Part shown: positions 6,073 through 9,295 of the stretch, piece after piece
How positions within the stretch are numbered: the first letter of the stretch is position 1
Layout: each line of letters starts with the position of its first letter
From: JBHHYU01 sp046757725
GTDB lineage: Bacteria; Desulfobacterota; Binatia; UBA9968
Direction: 5' to 3'
Assembly (NCBI GenBank): GCA_046757725.1
Contig: JBHHYU010000107.1
Coordinates: forward strand, 1-9,295
Length of the DNA: 9,295 nucleotides
Program-made: the position numbers and the translations under genes
Notes under the pieces: model-generated
Told to the model about the DNA's origin: nothing
Databases searched by the model: none
What the model saw: only the letters and a program-made list of their open reading frames with translations

Positions 6073-6801
6073 TCACTTTAGCCATAGCGGTGCCTTGATT
6101 CCTTGTCGGAACGCGTGTGCACTGATATATCCCGCCTTTAGCATCCGACCCAGGATCAGGTCTCGCCTGTGTCTTAGACTCCGCCTTCTGGGGTTAATCG
6201 GATTGGGAAGGAGAGCAGCCAAGAAGGCGGCCTCCGCTGCGGTGAGACGGGTGGAGGGCTTTGCAAAGTAAAACCTGGAAGCCGCTTCGACCCCATAAAT
6301 ACCACGTCCCCATTCTACTACATTCAAATAAAGCTCAAAGATCCTCTTTTTGGAGAGCGCGCTCTCCAGTTGTAACGCGATTACCACCTCCTTGAGTTTA
6401 CGCAGCGGGTTCTTTGCGGGTGTGAGATAGAGGTTTTTAGCCAGCTGCATAGTAATTGTGCTTCCTCCTCGCTTGAACGCTCCCTCTTCCCAATCCTCTT
6501 TGAGACTCTCTTTGATCTCGAAGAGGTCAATCCCGTTGTGGCTGAAAAAAGAAGCGTCTTCGCTGATAATAACGGCCTGTTTCAGGTGATCTGAAATGGC
6601 TGCGTAGGACACCCAGGTCTGGCGCCGCCGAGACTTTGAGCCGTTTTGCCTGTATTCTTTCTGGCGTAGCGTAATCAACGCGGTCGTCCTGGGGTTGTTT
6701 TTCTTTAGAACGGAGACGTCGGGCAAACGCGAATATCCGAAGGCGGCTAGGCTCATGACAAGGGAGAGGAAAACGCTCTTGACCAGGAGTCTTTTCATCA
6801 T
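6073..6801 (-). CDS. mtgA: Monofunctional biosynthetic peptidoglycan transglycosylase
   Basis: MtgA polymerises lipid II into glycan strands at the outer face of the inner membrane. From 6801 the protein has 242 residues, the usual size. An N-terminal anchor spans about residues 5-22. The GT51 motifs come in order: SEDASFFSHNGID (80-92, catalytic E81), RGGSTITMQLAKNLYL (111-126), RKLKEVVIALQLE (134-146, with the second conserved Glu probably E138), ELYLNVVEWGRGIYGVEAAS (156-175) and LTAAEAAFLAALLPNP (187-202). There is no transpeptidase domain, so it is not a bifunctional PBP. The open frame continues 72 codons upstream, but that stretch is antisense-free shadow of mutY in another frame. ATGATG at 6801-6796 overlaps the mutY stop, giving two possible Met starts. 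No Shine-Dalgarno sequence is visible, so expression is probably coupled to mutY. Confidence 0.93.
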   Translation of the reverse strand: MMKRLLVKSVFLSLVMSLAAFGYSRLPDVSVLKKNNPRTTALITLRQKEYRQNGSKSRRRQTWVSYAAISDHLKQAVIISEDASFFSHNGIDLFEIKESLKEDWEEGAFKRGGSTITMQLAKNLYLTPAKNPLRKLKEVVIALQLESALSKKRIFELYLNVVEWGRGIYGVEAASRFYFAKPSTRLTAAEAAFLAALLPNPINPRRRSLRHRRDLILGRMLKAGYISAHAFRQGIKAPLWLK

Positions 6802-7844
6802 CCCAGGCCGAGTCTCACGGCCTTGAGACAAAGGGAGGAGAGTGGATATCGGTGCAAGGAGGAAATCGAGCACCAGCACCAATTCTGATGCGGAAGACGG
6901 ATCATTTTGGAACGGGGAAAGGCGACGGTGAATAGAGGGGCGCGGATCCTGTGACGGGTGATGGTGTGGCGAATCTCGCCAACTAGAGAGGGCGATCTTA
7001 CCTGTCGGCCAAAGCAACGGAGATGACGCGCCAGGGTTGTCTTAACGGACTCTTCTTTTATTCTCTCACCTCCGGGAAGTTCCCAGAGTCCTCCGAGGAG
7101 ACCACCTGGAGGGCGGCGATGGAGGAGGATCTTTCCGTTTTTCTTAACTAAGGCGAGCGGCCATTCCATAGGCTTGATCCGTTGCCTGTTCGAAGGTGGA
7201 TTTTGGAGATATACAAGTCCTGACTGTCTTCCCTTGCAAAAACGGGCTAGGGGACAAATGGAACATTTTGGTTCTCGGGCAAGACAGGTAGTCGCACCGA
7301 GTTCCATAAGGGCCTGATTAAAGCGACCGGTGTTAGAGGGTGCCACTAACCGGCTGGCGATCGCGTTTAACTCTTTTTCCTGTTTCATCGTAAAGATCCG
7401 TGCAAGGACTCGGCGGGCATTTCCATCTAATGCCGGATAGGCTTTGCCGAAGGCGATGCTCATCAAGGCACCTGCAGTGTAGGGGCCGATTCCAGGCAAT
7501 GTGCGGAGGATGTTGAAGTCCCGCGGAACCTGTCCCTTGTGGTCCCGGATGATTCGTCGTGCAGCCTTCTTTAAATTCTCTACGCGACGGTAGTACCCGA
7601 GTCCAGACCATAGGGCGAGGACCTTTTCCTTCGATGACCCATCGAGCGCCTGGATCGTTGGGAAGGCACGCATAAAGCGATGGTAGTAAGGGAGGACTGT
7701 CTTTACCTGGGTCTGCTGGAGCATAGTCTCGGCAATCCAGATGGCATAGGGATCACGCGTTCGACGCCAGGGAAGATCCCTCTGATGATGGTTATACCAA
7801 CTGAGGAGGTTACGGCGGATATGAGAAATTGTTTTGCTCTGCAT
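6798..7844 (-). CDS. mutY: A/G-specific adenine DNA glycosylase MutY
   Basis: MutY removes adenine mispaired with 8-oxoguanine, preventing G:C to T:A changes. This 348-residue protein is complete. The HhH-GPD domain contains AETMLQQTQV with catalytic E39, WSGLGYYRR (79-87), the helix-hairpin-helix LPGIGPYTAGA (116-126) and catalytic D140 in LDGNARRVLAR. The 4Fe-4S loop is C187-X6-C194-X2-C197-X5-C203, exactly the family spacing. The C-terminal Nudix-like domain that recognises 8-oxoG includes LLHRRPPGGLLGGLWELPGG, and it ends with the typical RYPLSS segment. The ATG at 7844 gives the expected N-terminus, but the bases before it show no good Shine-Dalgarno sequence. Its TGA overlaps the mtgA ATG. 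It lies 128 nt downstream of the MFS gene on the same strand, so it may have its own promoter. Confidence 0.96.
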   Translation of the reverse strand: MQSKTISHIRRNLLSWYNHHQRDLPWRRTRDPYAIWIAETMLQQTQVKTVLPYYHRFMRAFPTIQALDGSSKEKVLALWSGLGYYRRVENLKKAARRIIRDHKGQVPRDFNILRTLPGIGPYTAGALMSIAFGKAYPALDGNARRVLARIFTMKQEKELNAIASRLVAPSNTGRFNQALMELGATTCLAREPKCSICPLARFCKGRQSGLVYLQNPPSNRQRIKPMEWPLALVKKNGKILLHRRPPGGLLGGLWELPGGERIKEESVKTTLARHLRCFGRQVRSPSLVGEIRHTITRHRIRAPLFTVAFPRSKMIRLPHQNWCWCSISSLHRYPLSSLCLKAVRLGLG

Positions 7845-7972
7845 GAAGGCCGTTTAATCGGATTTCGGTTATTAGGGGTAATTTAGTAGAAATCAGTTTG
7901 AAAGGGAACCGGTGCAGCCCATCTCAGCCACCTGATTAGACGTACCGGAAGAGGGTCACGAATATAGCCTGT
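7845..7972. other. Gap between the MFS gene and mutY
   Basis: This 128-nt stretch holds no gene. I see no strong terminator hairpin after the MFS stop, so read-through into mutY is possible. AT-rich bases near 7870-7895 could hold a mutY promoter, but no clear pair of boxes stands out. Confidence 0.4.
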
Positions 7973-9172
7973 TTATGCAGGCGGGTCCGGCGGGTTGGGT
8001 AAGCCCAATAGCACCCAGACCAACATGAGAATCAATCCCGCCGCCACAGCAGGCGATGGACCGAAATGTCCAAGGACTCCACCCATCATACCCCCCAATG
8101 CGGAGCCGAGAAACCCGGCAAAGCCGTACAGACCGGTGGCTGCGCCGCGCCCCTCTTGGGGCGTTCTTTCCGTTAGAAAGGAAGACAGAAGCGGCTGAAA
8201 CAGGCTGTAGCCGAGAAAGAGTATCGCCCCACTAACGTAGAGCAGCCATTCCTGCGTGGTTCCGATCAGATAGGCAAACAAACCGCCGGCCATGGAAACC
8301 CAGCCAACACGGACAAGCGGCTGTAGGCGGCCATGTTTCTCGGCAAAACGCACATAGGGAAAAACCACCAAAAGACTGGGGATGAAGATAATGAGATAAA
8401 TTTCCCAGAGCTGGGACTTTTCGACGCCGAGATTCGTCCAACTCAACGGGTAAGTAAAAAAGAAAAGATTCAGCGCGAAGGAAAGGAAAAAGCCGGCCAG
8501 ATAGATGGAACGCAACTCCGTATCGTGTAGTGTTTTCCAGGGACCATTTGTTAACTCTTGCTGTTGCCAGCGCTCAATGTTTGGAAAAAACAGGGCGGCG
8601 GTGACCACGGCCAGTGCCCCCAGAACTGCCAAGATATAAAAGAGCCCGCTGAGACCCATATGGGCCGCCAGTACCGGTCCGGCGAGCAGGCCAAGCATAA
8701 AAGCCGCGCCGATCGCGATCCCTGTGATGGTAAAGGCCTGGGCTCGGACGTTACTCCGCGTTGAGTCCGCCAGGGCTGCCACGGCCACTGACCCGACAGC
8801 ACCGCTACCCTGGATGGCCCGGGCTATGATCAATTGAGCCACATCCTGGGCCAGACCACAGCCGAGACTGCCGACGGTGAAGATCGATAGGCCGAGGATG
8901 AGCAACGGCTTGCGTCCCCATCGGTCGCTAGCCCAGCCCATGGGAATCTGAAACAGACTTTGAAACAAGGCATAGATACCAAACGCGAGGCCTGCCAGGG
9001 GAAGCGTCGCGCCGGGATAGCGGACTGCGTAAGCGCTGAAGATGGGCAGCATAAGAAAGATACCCAGCAGGCGCAGAGCGATGATCAAGCTGATAACGAT
9101 GACGGATCCCGTTTCGGGACGTGTGAACGAGTTTTTTGGATCAGCCAATTCGATTTTTTTCTCCTTACTCAT
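7973..9172 (-). CDS. MFS transporter, YajR-like, lacking the C-terminal domain
   Basis: This 399-residue inner-membrane protein belongs to the major facilitator superfamily and probably has 12 helices, with a proton-coupled drug-efflux type architecture. The first helix, ALRLLGIFLMLPIFSAYAV, and the loop 2-3 motif A, GWASDRWGRKP (79-89, with D83 and R87), resemble YajR. RAIQGSGAVG (118-127) fits motif B of helix 4. A GLLAGPVLA stretch near helix 5 fits the antiporter motif. E. coli YajR is about 454 residues with a soluble ferredoxin-like C-terminal domain; this protein ends straight after helix 12, so that domain is absent. I start at the ATG at 9172. A TTG at 9184 is an alternative, and neither has a good Shine-Dalgarno sequence. 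An AAGGAG occurs just inside the gene. The substrate is unknown. Confidence 0.88.
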   Translation of the reverse strand: MSKEKKIELADPKNSFTRPETGSVIVISLIIALRLLGIFLMLPIFSAYAVRYPGATLPLAGLAFGIYALFQSLFQIPMGWASDRWGRKPLLILGLSIFTVGSLGCGLAQDVAQLIIARAIQGSGAVGSVAVAALADSTRSNVRAQAFTITGIAIGAAFMLGLLAGPVLAAHMGLSGLFYILAVLGALAVVTAALFFPNIERWQQQELTNGPWKTLHDTELRSIYLAGFFLSFALNLFFFTYPLSWTNLGVEKSQLWEIYLIIFIPSLLVVFPYVRFAEKHGRLQPLVRVGWVSMAGGLFAYLIGTTQEWLLYVSGAILFLGYSLFQPLLSSFLTERTPQEGRGAATGLYGFAGFLGSALGGMMGGVLGHFGPSPAVAAGLILMLVWVLLGLPNPPDPPA

Positions 9173-9204
9173 TGAACTTGACAATAGGATGATCTGAATT
9201 TCTA

Positions 9205-9234
9205 CATATACACCTGCTAGAAGAAATTTGAAAA
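9205..9234 (-). promoter_or_regulatory. Candidate promoter of the MFS gene
   Basis: On the minus strand TTTTCA (9234-9229) and TATATG (9210-9205) each match 4 of 6 consensus bases and are 18 nt apart. Initiation near 9198 would leave a leader of about 26 nt before the ATG at 9172. The match is moderate. Confidence 0.3.
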
Positions 9235-9270
9235 CCGGCAGGGTGAACGCTTTGCTAAATTAAACCACTT

Positions 9271-9287
9271 ACCCTATAAACTAGGGT
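9271..9287. promoter_or_regulatory. Palindrome upstream of the MFS gene, possible operator
   Basis: ACCCTA (9271-9276) and TAGGGT (9282-9287) are perfect inverted copies around a 5-nt TAAAC centre; one more outer pair matches after a single mismatch. It lies about 100 nt upstream of the MFS start and about 37 nt beyond the candidate -35 box. It may be an operator for this gene or for a gene just outside the window. On the plus strand a TAGATTTT tail follows, so a weak terminator of a plus-strand transcript is another reading. Confidence 0.35.
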
Positions 9288-9295
9288 TAGATTTT

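Noticed and set aside
6802..7017. Upstream extension of the mtgA frame by 72 codons
   Set aside because: It lies entirely within mutY in another frame, has no membrane anchor, and would place the real anchor in the middle of the protein.
7905..7950. ACCGG/CCGGT copies between the MFS gene and mutY as a hairpin
   Set aside because: The arms are short and separated by a long loop, and no T-tract follows, so they do not support a terminator.

Overview
The window is about 9.3 kb of ordinary, fairly dense bacterial chromosome. The organism is Gram-negative: it encodes a Tat-exported periplasmic methionine-sulfoxide reductase with its inner-membrane haem partner, and a monofunctional transglycosylase. 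I cannot name the lineage with confidence. The mix of MsrPQ, a mutY-mtgA overlap, a DUF2064 glycosyltransferase and a YajR-like transporter would fit Proteobacteria, Nitrospirota or NC10-type bacteria. No IS element, CRISPR array, tRNA, rRNA or phage gene was found.

Layout, left to right. 1-135: non-coding, with a perfect GC-rich palindrome at 24-47. 136-576 (-): a DoxX-family membrane protein. 577-1024: a long divergent intergenic region. 1025-3189 (+): a tight two-gene module, an amidohydrolase-2 family metal enzyme followed 2 nt later by a D-2-hydroxyacid dehydrogenase. 3190-3355: a convergent gap with small hairpins. 3356-5062 (-): msrP then msrQ, the envelope methionine-sulfoxide repair pair. 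5063-5287: the msrP leader, with a clean inverted repeat and a direct repeat. 5288-7844 (-): a cluster transcribed as mutY, mtgA, then a DUF2064/TIGR04282 glycosyltransferase. mutY and mtgA overlap by 4 nt. 7973-9172 (-): an MFS transporter resembling YajR but without its C-terminal domain. 9185-9295: its upstream region, with a candidate promoter and an operator-like palindrome.

How the genes may work together. MsrP and MsrQ form one known system: electrons pass from the membrane through the MsrQ haems to the MsrP molybdenum cofactor, which reduces oxidised methionines in periplasmic proteins. MutY repairs 8-oxoG:A mispairs, so the region holds two oxidative-damage functions, though they need not be co-regulated. 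The amidohydrolase and dehydrogenase are probably sequential steps of a catabolic or modifying pathway whose substrate cannot be read from sequence. They are the only plus-strand genes and are locally GC-rich, which suggests an inserted module.

I found no clear undescribed system. The points most worth checking are the two-gene plus-strand module, the operator-like repeats before msrP, the palindrome before the MFS gene, and the REP-like palindrome at the left edge.
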